Positions 1-7,285 of a DNA stretch of 10,652 nt are shown piece after piece (position 1 is the stretch's first letter; each line of letters begins with the position of its first letter). Source of the stretch: JAJFTV01 sp964426355. Its GTDB lineage: Bacteria; Chloroflexota; Anaerolineae; Anaerolineales; Anaerolineaceae. Under the pieces are notes generated by a model. It did not search any database and was not told where the DNA came from. It saw nothing but the letters and a program-made list of their open reading frames with translations. The position numbers and the translations under genes are program-made. The DNA is taken from NCBI GenBank assembly GCA_964426355.1, contig CAYRRA010000156.1, forward strand, positions 1-10,652, read 5' to 3'.

Positions 1-1749
1 CCATCGTGAAACGATCTCGGACAAGCGTCCCCATTCATTCAGATAAGGGCTTATCCGGAAGAGACTCCAACCCAGTTGGAAGAACAGCAGTAAAATAGCA
101 ACTGCCCAAACCCCTTTGACCCAAATTTTGTTTTCGTTGTGGTGATGTCCCCCCTTCCATGCCGTTAATGCCTCCGGGAAGCAAAAAAAGGCAGAGAAAA
201 ATGGCAGTAAAGTCGGAAGCCAGTAATGATAATTCTTAATGGCAACAAAAGTAAAGAGGTAAAAAGCGGTCAGCAGCACCCAGCCGGCAAGCAACCCGTT
301 CACCAGGCAGTTCTTGCCTTTGAGAAAACCGAAGAGCATTGAAAGCGTGCCGTACACCAGCAGCGCACGCAGCGCATAAGCATCCTCAATTGCGGGTAAG
401 GTGGCAAGGAAACCTTTCTGGTAAACCTGTTCAGGGTCAGGTTCGTCATAACCGAATTTCATCTCATCAGCTTTCAAACCCATCATCCACACCAGTCGCT
501 CGCGGGCGCTAGAGACGAAAAGAAACGGGTTGGAAAAGATAATCGTCCCAAACATCATGACCAAAAAAACAACCGATACCAGGCTGGCGCGCCGGAAGAC
601 GATTTTTTTCTGCCAGAGGGCAGTCAAAATGTAACCGGCAATGCTCAAGAAGAAGAAAAAACCGAACAGTTTGATCGCAGAAGCCAGCCCGCACATCAGA
701 GCCGCCAGGAAGAAGTTATGCCCAAAGCGCCATCGGTCGCGCTGCAAAAAATAAATGGTCAGAGCCACGCAGAGTACCACCAACCCATCCGGGTGCCAGA
801 AGCGCAGGTTGTATTTTACAACCGCAGGAAGGAGAAGGATTAAGACTAAGAGTGCAACCGATTTCCAGCGGGAGCGGAAACGGGTTTGTAGATAGACCAG
901 CACACCGGCTGCCAGGATCATGGGCAGAACCGAGACAAACTGGCGCAGCAGCAGCAGGTTGATCTGAGTTTGTGCTGCAAAATCAAGCCCAAAAATCAGC
1001 CGGGAAGGCAGCAGAACCAGCATGGAAAGCACGTAAAACGGATATCCGTAGTGATAATCCTCATACACGAACCATTGATAAACCGTTCCGGCAAACGTAT
1101 CCGCTGGGGTGAGCATCCAGACGACATACGGGTAAGTAATATTTTCATCTCCGCCCTTCAGGAAAAGCTCGTGTGCATCGCGTGCGTCCAGTGCATTGGG
1201 GATGCAAAAAGCGAGGAAGTAAAACACCCCAATCGCGAACAGAATCCAAAACGTGCGTTTTTGTCCTTGCTCTAACTGGTTCCATTTTGGCAGGATATTC
1301 AACGGCGCATAGAAAACCTTACTGGTGAAACGGGAGCGATAGGCAGTAAATAAAATGAGCAACGTTTGAATGCCAATTAACACCAGCCACATCAGGATCC
1401 AGCGCAGATGTACCGGGATAAACAGGTAAGTGAAGAGCCAGCCGCCCAGGCAAAAAATAACAACAAATAACACCATCAGACTGAACGTCAAAAGGTGCTC
1501 ATCGCGGGACAACCATTCATCGATAGTGCGCAGCAGGCTATCCAGTTTTTGTGATTTTCTGTAGCTGAACACCAGCAAAGCAACCAGCGCCAGCAAAACC
1601 AGGCAAAACCCCGCTCCCAGGATCCAACGTTGGAGAGAATACCCCCAAAGAAAAGAAACCTCGGATGGCGACTGGAAAAGGGAAGCGAGCACCCCTATCC
1701 CTTCGACCAGACTAAGCGCTAACCATACCCTGCTGAGCAGTCGATTCAT
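1..1749 (-). CDS. GT-C type membrane glycosyltransferase-like protein, 3' end outside window
   Basis: An ATG at 1749 opens a frame that I translated by hand through all 583 codons to the left edge without a stop, so the C-terminus is missing. The product is very hydrophobic, with a dozen or so likely membrane spans. About four spans (roughly residues 8-25, 42-63, 87-110, 114-133) precede the span at 163-183. That span is followed by an acidic loop with D188, D191, H193 and E194, and then E230-D231-Y-H-Y-G-Y-P237. A further motif R-F-W-H319-P-D321-G lies after another span. Acidic residues in the first large outer loop and a later HPD-type motif are typical of GT-C enzymes (GT39/PMT/ArnT-like), which take sugar from a polyprenyl-phosphate donor on the outer face of the membrane. 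The extra N-terminal spans are unusual. The start follows the stop of the upstream gene by 4 bases; only a weak GGAAG lies 12 bases upstream. The membrane glycosyltransferase class is fairly secure; acceptor and donor are unknown. Confidence 0.8.
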   Translation of the reverse strand, partial: MNRLLSRVWLALSLVEGIGVLASLFQSPSEVSFLWGYSLQRWILGAGFCLVLLALVALLVFSYRKSQKLDSLLRTIDEWLSRDEHLLTFSLMVLFVVIFCLGGWLFTYLFIPVHLRWILMWLVLIGIQTLLILFTAYRSRFTSKVFYAPLNILPKWNQLEQGQKRTFWILFAIGVFYFLAFCIPNALDARDAHELFLKGGDENITYPYVVWMLTPADTFAGTVYQWFVYEDYHYGYPFYVLSMLVLLPSRLIFGLDFAAQTQINLLLLRQFVSVLPMILAAGVLVYLQTRFRSRWKSVALLVLILLLPAVVKYNLRFWHPDGLVVLCVALTIYFLQRDRWRFGHNFFLAALMCGLASAIKLFGFFFFLSIAGYILTALWQKKIVFRRASLVSVVFLVMMFGTIIFSNPFLFVSSARERLVWMMGLKADEMKFGYDEPDPEQVYQKGFLATLPAIEDAYALRALLVYGTLSMLFGFLKGKNCLVNGLLAGWVLLTAFYLFTFVAIKNYHYWLPTLLPFFSAFFCFPEALTAWKGGHHHNENKIWVKGVWAVAILLLFFQLGWSLFRISPYLNEWGRLSEIVSRW

Positions 1750-1753
1750 CGCG

Positions 1754-3271
1754 CTAATTTTCTTCCAACTGGTAAATAACAAAATCATCGTTTTCGACGA
1801 TCAGAGGGAAATGTTCGTTCAGATAGCTTTTTAGATCCGCCTGTGCCTCTAATTGCGACAACGCCGTGATAACAAAATAATCTTTACCGGCAGTCAGCTC
1901 ATCAAAATACGCCTGGAAGTTATAGGCTTCGGTGCTGCTGAGTTCCTTCAAACGGATATCAGCATCCGTGATCCAGTTCGCCCCGACTCTTCCGCCAAAA
2001 TAACGCAGGCGCATCCCATAATCCGCTGTCAAGGCAATAAATGAAGCATCAACCGGGATTGCCTCTGCCACTCTTTGCCAGCCAGCGGGCTCAAAACGGT
2101 AATCCCTGGCGATCAGGATCGAGCGCGAAACATAGAACGAGTAGAAGGCTGAAAAAAGGATTACCCCGGCGCAAATCACCCGCCAGAACCACGGCTGTTG
2201 AATCACCTTCTCATAAATGGGCTGAAAAACGAACGGCAGCGAGAGGGCGATTAATGCCACCAGCGGCAAATGATAATACTCGTGAGTCACGTATTGGTAC
2301 GGAAACACCAACCCGTAAAGCAGATACCCTATCCAACCGCCCAACAGCCAGGGCTTTATGCTTTTCTCTGCCAGCAAGACTCCCAAAAGCGCTAACACCA
2401 GCGTCATCAACCCGGTCAACGATTTTATCATTGCCAGCCAATCACCGTAAAACTCGGTCGTTGCAACCATCCATGACAGCGCCCCCACCCAGAAAGAGAG
2501 GAAGGAAGAGGATCGTTCCTGATGAAACAAAAGGTAATATAACAACGTTGGCAGCGCAATCAAAAAGCCGATTACCCAGGCTTTTGGCGAACGAAAGAAC
2601 CGTTTCCAACCCAGGCTTGCCAGTGTAACCAGCGCAAACATGGGAAGTACAAAAAAACCAGCCACCACCTTCACCAGGATGGCAAAACCGCCCATCAAAC
2701 CGGCTGCCAATGCCCACTTCCATGCATCGCTGTTCGCCCAATGCTGCAGCGCCCAGGCGGTCAGCAGGATCCACATCACCATCCACGGTTCAGGCTGAAA
2801 CGACCGGCTGGCAATCACGCTGAAGGGCAGGAAGAAATAAACCAGCAACCCCACAAGGATCGGAACCCGCCCAAGCCGGCGCCTCAGCATGTCGTAAATT
2901 GCCAGCCCGCCAATCGCCCAGAAAAGCGCGTTAAAGATGCGCGCATACCAGACCCGTTCCTCACCGGAAAGCACGTAGCTCCAACCGACAATCTGCTCAA
3001 GAATCGGCGGTTCATACACCTCCAGCGAAGCCATGTCGGCTGCCAGGTCACGTTCCGCCTGGGAGACCGTTTCGCTGTGCTGATAGTACACCGAGCGTGC
3101 AATGAGCGCAGAACGGAGCTGCCGTACCGGGTGAAAATCCAACGGCGGGTCAGTAATGTCAAATAACCGGATTGCAATACCCAGCAGCAGCACCAGACCC
3201 ACAAGCCCGGCTGTCCACCACCGGCTCTCAATCATTCGTTTGAAGGTCATGCGAAATGGAAAATTTTTCAA
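1754..3271 (-). CDS. GT39/ArnT-like membrane glycosyltransferase, TTG start
   Basis: The frame encodes 505 residues. One N-terminal span (about 20-36) is followed by an outer loop with D41 and the D45-F-H-P-x-R50-Q stretch, the position of the catalytic acidic residue in GT39-like GT-C enzymes. Further spans lie at about 108-127, 136-153, 163-178, 186-222, 231-248, 283-301, 307-326, 335-348 and 364-382. Other polar motifs are R-S-F-Q-P-E161-P and T-H-E-Y-Y-H-L-P (329-336). Residues 390-505 form a soluble tail, probably outside the cytoplasm. Such proteins move a sugar from a polyprenyl-phosphate carrier to a lipid, glycan or protein acceptor. The start is TTG at 3271, chosen because AGGAG lies 6 bases upstream; the next in-frame ATG (3250, residue 8) has no ribosome binding site. 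Only 3 bases separate it from the upstream gene, so the two are almost certainly cotranscribed. Substrates cannot be read from the sequence. Confidence 0.85.
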   Translation of the reverse strand: MKNFPFRMTFKRMIESRWWTAGLVGLVLLLGIAIRLFDITDPPLDFHPVRQLRSALIARSVYYQHSETVSQAERDLAADMASLEVYEPPILEQIVGWSYVLSGEERVWYARIFNALFWAIGGLAIYDMLRRRLGRVPILVGLLVYFFLPFSVIASRSFQPEPWMVMWILLTAWALQHWANSDAWKWALAAGLMGGFAILVKVVAGFFVLPMFALVTLASLGWKRFFRSPKAWVIGFLIALPTLLYYLLFHQERSSSFLSFWVGALSWMVATTEFYGDWLAMIKSLTGLMTLVLALLGVLLAEKSIKPWLLGGWIGYLLYGLVFPYQYVTHEYYHLPLVALIALSLPFVFQPIYEKVIQQPWFWRVICAGVILFSAFYSFYVSRSILIARDYRFEPAGWQRVAEAIPVDASFIALTADYGMRLRYFGGRVGANWITDADIRLKELSSTEAYNFQAYFDELTAGKDYFVITALSQLEAQADLKSYLNEHFPLIVENDDFVIYQLEEN

Positions 3272-3274
3272 CTC

Positions 3275-5062
3275 TTACTCCTGCCTCTCCGGCTCAACCA
3301 CATAGACCCGGTTGCTTCCTTCAGCTGCACTAAACACCTCGGTCAATCCTTTTCCAGTCTCCGCCTGGATCAGTTCCCAGAAATACGGTGCATGATTGGA
3401 AATAGAGTAATCCAGGTAAATCACTTCGATTCCTTCATTCAGCAGCCACTGATGGAAATCTGCGCTTTGTTCAAAAGCGGGCACATCTGCTCCAGTAATG
3501 GCGGTAAACTCCTGCTTTGCCATCCAAACCACACCAGGAGAACCGGCTCCCACCTTGGTTTTGGGTGGAAAGTTTTCCATCAAAAAGACCGCCGCCTGCT
3601 CATCACCGTTGCTGCCCAGGTGTTGAATCTTTGGGGCAGAAAAATTCCCGTGCAGTACCAGCCCGAATACCAACATCACTACCAGGCTGATGGGCTTGAT
3701 TTGAGGCAGGTCGCGGTAGCGCCACCTCAGCCAAATCACCGCCCACAAACCAACAAGAAAGAGGGATGCCCCATAAAAAATCGCCAGTTTGTTGAAAACC
3801 AAGCCAAAAATCACCAGGACGGCAAGCGCTACGCTCGAAACGATTTTTTCGGCTTTTTTCTCCAGGTTGTCAAATAATGCTGTGAACCCTATCATCGCCA
3901 GGAGGAACAGAAGAAAAAATGGTGTCCGCAGGTAACCCTCACGGAAAAAGGTGAGGAAATAGGTCAGCAGATATGCTGCCCAGGCAAAAATGACCAGCAG
4001 AAGGTCGAACTTCCGCTTTCGCATGAGTTCATACACCCCGCGCAACGCGAGGAGAAAGACCAATGCTGCCATTTTCTTGTTATATACCGTCAGGATTTGC
4101 TCCGGTAAACGGGTGATGATTAGTTTCAGGCGCGCCAGGTAGGCAGGTGGGTTGCGCCGGATGGCATTGAACACCGAATAATTATTTTCCTGCGGCGTGC
4201 CGAATTTTTCCCTTGCATCCAGCATCGCATTGATCGTCGCGCTATGCGCCCCACCGCCCTCATACACCCCCTCGTGACCCTGCTCAAAAGCCAGGTAGGA
4301 GCGCTGCATAATGGTATCGAGCGAAAAATCACCCGTTACCAACCCGCTCACCCCCAGGTAGCCGCCCACCAGCAGGAAGAACGGGAGAACGCTCAGCAGG
4401 ACGTTTTTCAAGTTGAGACGCGGACGAAGGTTGAGCAGCACCCCCAAGACAAAAAAGATAGCAAATAAGACCACGCCATCGTTGCGCGAAAGCGCTGCCA
4501 GCCCAACGAAAAAAGATGCCCAGAGCAAATTTTTCTTCTGCCGGTCGCGCCAGAACATCAATAGCTGCCAAAAGGCAAATCCTGACATGGCAGTGAACAT
4601 CGAATCACTGGGATTACCCAGGATTTCCGTTAGCAGCGGAGAAACCAGCAGAAAACCGGCAAAAAATACGCTCTTGGCGTATTTCTCAAGTGTGCGTGCA
4701 GACAGGTAAGCAGAAAGCCAGATCAGGCAGAAGAAAATCAGTCTTCCCAGCGAGCAAATCTGCACAAGCCAGAACGGTGACCGGCTGAAGGGCAGGTATA
4801 GAATGGCATAGAAAACAGCCATCCACGGGTTTTGCGCAAAAGTAGGTAGTTCGCCCTCAACCAGAAAACGCCCCAGGTTGACATAACCGGCTTCATCCCA
4901 AAAATTGATGTCCTTCAAATTAGGCAGGAATTCATAAAATACCAGCAGGAAATGCACCAGGAAGAAGATCAGCAGCAAAGCAGCCTGGTGATCGCTGTTC
5001 AATCTCTCCCAGGTTCTGTTGAATACATTTTTTCCGCTTTTCTTCAGGATTTCTCGTTCCAT
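3275..5062 (-). CDS. GT-C type membrane glycosyltransferase (GT39-like)
   Basis: From the ATG at 5062 this gives 595 residues. The frame stays open to another ATG at 5146 (28 more residues), but that one has no SD and sits inside a hairpin-bearing spacer, while AAGGAG lies 4 bases before 5062. Residues 1-26 are charged and cytoplasmic; the first span is about 27-45. It is followed by N-F-W55-D56-E57-A-G-Y, the acidic D-E motif expected in the first outer loop of GT39/PMT-like GT-C enzymes. Later motifs are G-N-P-S-D153-S-M (149-155) and S-R-N-D-G (192-196), and many further spans run to about residue 470. Residues 473-595 form a soluble C-terminal domain. The expected role is transfer of a polyprenyl-phosphate-linked sugar at the outer membrane face. 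It shares the general plan of the next two genes but the loop motifs differ, so this is not a recent duplication. Donor and acceptor are unknown. Confidence 0.82.
   Translation of the reverse strand: MEREILKKSGKNVFNRTWERLNSDHQAALLLIFFLVHFLLVFYEFLPNLKDINFWDEAGYVNLGRFLVEGELPTFAQNPWMAVFYAILYLPFSRSPFWLVQICSLGRLIFFCLIWLSAYLSARTLEKYAKSVFFAGFLLVSPLLTEILGNPSDSMFTAMSGFAFWQLLMFWRDRQKKNLLWASFFVGLAALSRNDGVVLFAIFFVLGVLLNLRPRLNLKNVLLSVLPFFLLVGGYLGVSGLVTGDFSLDTIMQRSYLAFEQGHEGVYEGGGAHSATINAMLDAREKFGTPQENNYSVFNAIRRNPPAYLARLKLIITRLPEQILTVYNKKMAALVFLLALRGVYELMRKRKFDLLLVIFAWAAYLLTYFLTFFREGYLRTPFFLLFLLAMIGFTALFDNLEKKAEKIVSSVALAVLVIFGLVFNKLAIFYGASLFLVGLWAVIWLRWRYRDLPQIKPISLVVMLVFGLVLHGNFSAPKIQHLGSNGDEQAAVFLMENFPPKTKVGAGSPGVVWMAKQEFTAITGADVPAFEQSADFHQWLLNEGIEVIYLDYSISNHAPYFWELIQAETGKGLTEVFSAAEGSNRVYVVEPERQE
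3278..3282 (-). promoter_or_regulatory. Ribosome binding site that fixes a TTG start
   Basis: AGGAG on the minus strand lies 6 bases before the TTG at 3271 and abuts the TAA stop (3275-3277) of the upstream gene. This supports the non-ATG start and suggests translational coupling of the two membrane glycosyltransferase genes. Confidence 0.75.
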
Positions 5063-5066
5063 CCTG

Positions 5067-5072
5067 CTCCTT
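5067..5072 (-). promoter_or_regulatory. Ribosome binding site that fixes the start at 5062
   Basis: AAGGAG on the minus strand, 4 bases before the ATG at 5062. The longer frame from 5146 has only AAACCCGTTTTC in front of its ATG, with no SD, so the shorter product is preferred. Confidence 0.7.
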
Positions 5073-5120
5073 ATTTTGACTGTATCACTTACCCTAAGCC
5101 GGTTGTTACCCAATCCAATT

Positions 5121-5143
5121 AAAACTCGTTTTCCATAAACGAG
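5121..5143 (-). terminator. Weak hairpin with T-tail after the epimerase gene
   Basis: In minus-strand order, CTCGTTT (5143-5137), a 5-base loop ATGGA, AAACGAG (5131-5125), then TTTTAATT. This is a perfect 7-bp stem with three G:C pairs followed by four T. It lies in the 101-base spacer between the stop of the GDP-mannose 3,5-epimerase gene (5164) and the preferred start of the membrane glycosyltransferase (5062), the longest gap in the window. It could be a weak rho-independent terminator or attenuator that lowers expression of the three membrane genes. The stem is short, so it may also have no function. Confidence 0.3.
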
Positions 5144-5163
5144 CATGAAAACGGGTTTGTTTT

Positions 5164-6198
5164 CTATTTCTTCGCTGAGGTCACCACCTGACTGTGAGCC
5201 AGTGTCACCAGGGCTGCTTCACCCTCACGATTCAGCTTTTCTTCAACCAGTTTTTCAATCCAGGCATACGTGCGGGCAAGACCATCTTCAAGCGAGATCT
5301 CTGGCGACCAGCCGAGGACCTTACGCAAGCGCGAATTGTCCGAGTTGCGTCCACGCACACCCATCGGACCAGGGATGTGTTTCACATCCACCTTAATTCC
5401 CGCAATAGCAGCCACAATATCGACCAACTGGTTGATCGAGACCATTCGATCCTGTCCCAGGTTGAGCGGCTCATGATAATCTGAACGCATCAGCTTGTAG
5501 ATACCGGTCAGGCAGTCATCGATGAAGCAGAAAGAACGCGTCTGTTCGCCATCGCCCCAAATCTCAATTTCATGATTTCCGGTCAGTTTGGCTGTGGCAA
5601 CCTTGCGGCAGATGGCTGCCGGCGCTTTTTCCCGCCCACCCTGCCAGGTGCCTTCTGGTCCAAAAATGTTATGAAAGCGCACCGTGCGCGTCTCAATGTC
5701 ATAATCTTCATGATAGTGCATTGCCAGGCGCTCGATAATCAGTTTTTCCCAGCCATAAGCATCCTGTGGCATCGCCGGATAAGCATCTTCTTCCTTCAGC
5801 GGGGTGACATCGGTTTGTTCCTGCAAATATTCCGGGTACACACAGGCAGAAGAGGTATAAAGATAACGTTCCACACCGTTCAAATGCGCTGCTTCCAGCG
5901 TGTGAATATTGATCAGCGTGTTGTTATGCAGGATGCGCGCATGATTGGATTGAATAAAACCCATTCCACCCATATCGGCTGCCAGGGCATACACTTCTTG
6001 CACGCCGCGCGTTGCCTGAAGGCAGTTATCCCAGCGGCGCAAATCCAAAATCTCAAACTCATCGACGACCGGTTCAAAAAATTCAGGGTATTTAAGGTCT
6101 ACACCCCTTACCCAATATCCTCGTTCCTTCAAATAGGCGGTCAGGTGACTCCCGATAAAACCGCCCGCGCCTGTAACCAAGACTTTTTTTTGCTGCAT
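5164..6198 (-). CDS. GDP-mannose 3,5-epimerase (extended SDR)
   Basis: The product (344 residues from the chosen start) converts GDP-D-mannose to GDP-L-galactose and GDP-L-gulose in the cytoplasm. Numbering from the chosen start: an N-terminal Rossmann motif T-G-A-G-G-F-I-G; then L-A-A-D-M-G-G-M-G-F-I-Q-S-N-H, a hallmark of this family; S117-A-C119-V-Y-P with the serine and cysteine used in epimerisation; Y148-G-W-E-K152, the SDR Tyr/Lys pair; R-E-K191-A-P-A-A with the second epimerisation residue; W-G-D-G-E-Q-T-R-S-F; and H-I-P-G-P-M-G-V-R-G-R-N-S-D-N. These match plant GME throughout, including the Ser/Cys/Lys set, so the function is more specific than a generic sugar epimerase. The start at 6198 is preferred over 6204 because AAAGAGG lies 6 bases from 6198 but touches 6204. 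The gene follows the GT2 gene by 57 bases. L-galactose or L-gulose is therefore a likely component of the glycan. No GDP-mannose synthesis gene is in the window. Confidence 0.9.
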   Translation of the reverse strand: MQQKKVLVTGAGGFIGSHLTAYLKERGYWVRGVDLKYPEFFEPVVDEFEILDLRRWDNCLQATRGVQEVYALAADMGGMGFIQSNHARILHNNTLINIHTLEAAHLNGVERYLYTSSACVYPEYLQEQTDVTPLKEEDAYPAMPQDAYGWEKLIIERLAMHYHEDYDIETRTVRFHNIFGPEGTWQGGREKAPAAICRKVATAKLTGNHEIEIWGDGEQTRSFCFIDDCLTGIYKLMRSDYHEPLNLGQDRMVSINQLVDIVAAIAGIKVDVKHIPGPMGVRGRNSDNSRLRKVLGWSPEISLEDGLARTYAWIEKLVEEKLNREGEAALVTLAHSQVVTSAKK

Positions 6199-6204
6199 AA
6201 TCAT

Positions 6205-6211
6205 CCTCTTT
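6205..6211 (-). promoter_or_regulatory. Ribosome binding site that decides the epimerase start
   Basis: AAAGAGG on the minus strand ends immediately before the ATG at 6204 (no spacing) and 6 bases before the ATG at 6198, so the second ATG is the likely start. Confidence 0.65.
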
Positions 6212-6255
6212 AAAAATGAATTTTGTCCGAACGATTTGGCAATAACAACCGATAT

Positions 6256-7263
6256 TTACCGTGCCAGATCTAACGGAACCTCGCCGCTCAAAAAGCGAGA
6301 AATATTTCCATAAACCTCAGGCTGCTGTTTGCGGTATTTTTTCAACCTGCGAGAGTAATAGACTTCTTTCAATTTGCCCGCCCCTGCCAGGCTCAAAATC
6401 GAGAAAAGGATGCGGTGGGCTTCTTTCAACGCCGTGGCGGGACGGGTCGTCAAACTCCTCAGGTAATCGCGCAGCGCAGCACGTGGGTCTCCGCCATCCA
6501 GAAGATAGCGAGCACTCAGACGGTAAGCACCAGCCCACACCCAACGGGAGTTACTGACCATGCGCTCTTGCAGTTTCGGTTGAGTCTTCATCCATTCCAC
6601 AATTTTATAGGCGTCCTGCCCATAGCGCGCACCTGCGCCAACATTTTTCGCATCGGCATGGTACCGCGCTGCCGAGACAACACCAGGAAGGTATCGAAAA
6701 GGAGCCAACTGGATCATCTTAAGACACAAATGCGTATCCATTAAGAAATGCATTTCTTTGTCCAGGTAACCTGCCCGTTCCAGAACATCCCGGCGCATAA
6801 AAGCGCCCGGCTGTGAAATGATCTCGAATGCCATCAGATCATCCACCCCCCACTGGTCGAAACGCATGATATTGAAAATATCGCCCCTGGCGTCGATCGA
6901 AAACACATCCCCATAGATCACACCCATTTCTGGTGTTTCCTCAAAGGCTGCCACCATCCGAGAAACCGCACCCGGCATCAGCAGATCATCCGAGTTCAGC
7001 CAGCCGATGATCTCACCGGTGGCGCGTTTCCAGCCCTTGTTAACCGCATCCGATTGCCCTTTATCCGGCTCGGATACCCACCAGTCGATCTGCTTTTCAT
7101 ACTTTTTGATGATATCCACACTCTGATCTTTTGAGGCTCCATCCACAACGATATATTCGATGTTGGGATAATCCTGGTTCAGAACGGATTGAAGCGTTTG
7201 CTCCAGAAACTGCCCCTGGTTGTAGGAGGGTGTAATGATCGATACTTTTGGATGACGATTCAT
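6256..7263 (-). CDS. Family 2 glycosyltransferase (GT-A fold)
   Basis: 335 residues. The N-terminal 200 residues are a GT2 domain: V-S-I-I-T-P-S-Y-N-Q-G at 7-17, V-V-D41-G-A-S-K-D binding the nucleotide, S-E65-P-D-K-G-Q-S-D-A, the N90-S-D92-D93 metal-binding motif, Q151-P-G-A-F, and L-M-D176-T-H as the likely catalytic-base region. Residues 230-335 are a mainly helical, basic tail with no clear membrane span, so the enzyme is probably cytoplasmic or peripheral, using a nucleotide sugar and a lipid-linked or growing-glycan acceptor. It lacks the C-terminal spans of polyprenyl-phosphate sugar synthases and so is not an obvious donor-maker for the membrane enzymes downstream. The ATG at 7263 is the only reasonable start: an in-frame stop lies two codons upstream. 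It has no SD, and the 22-base gap to the previous gene suggests reliance on coupling. Sugar and acceptor are unknown. Confidence 0.9.
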   Translation of the reverse strand: MNRHPKVSIITPSYNQGQFLEQTLQSVLNQDYPNIEYIVVDGASKDQSVDIIKKYEKQIDWWVSEPDKGQSDAVNKGWKRATGEIIGWLNSDDLLMPGAVSRMVAAFEETPEMGVIYGDVFSIDARGDIFNIMRFDQWGVDDLMAFEIISQPGAFMRRDVLERAGYLDKEMHFLMDTHLCLKMIQLAPFRYLPGVVSAARYHADAKNVGAGARYGQDAYKIVEWMKTQPKLQERMVSNSRWVWAGAYRLSARYLLDGGDPRAALRDYLRSLTTRPATALKEAHRILFSILSLAGAGKLKEVYYSRRLKKYRKQQPEVYGNISRFLSGEVPLDLAR

Positions 7264-7285
7264 AATTTAGATAGATACACTTTCA

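Noticed and set aside
970..1275. Plus-strand open frame of 101 codons within the left-edge gene
   Set aside because: The minus strand is open for 583 codons here and includes the D-Y-H-Y-G-Y-P motif, so this is a shadow.
2041..2628. Plus-strand open frame of 195 codons opposite the 505-residue GT-C gene
   Set aside because: The protein is low-complexity and rich in Arg, Pro and Ser with no domain pattern, while the opposite strand has membrane spans and GT39 motifs. It is an antisense shadow.
3275..5146. Start of the middle GT-C gene at the ATG at 5146
   Set aside because: There is no SD before it, the extra 28 residues show no membrane or domain character, and AAGGAG precedes the ATG at 5062.
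5572..6213. Plus-strand open frame of 213 codons opposite the epimerase gene
   Set aside because: The minus strand encodes a well-conserved GDP-mannose 3,5-epimerase over the same bases; the plus-strand translation has no family motif.
6220..6248. Promoter-like pair TTGTTA and CAAAAT, 17 bases apart, in the gap before the epimerase gene
   Set aside because: Each box matches the consensus at only four of six positions, which is expected by chance in A/T-rich gaps. A transcription start map would be needed.
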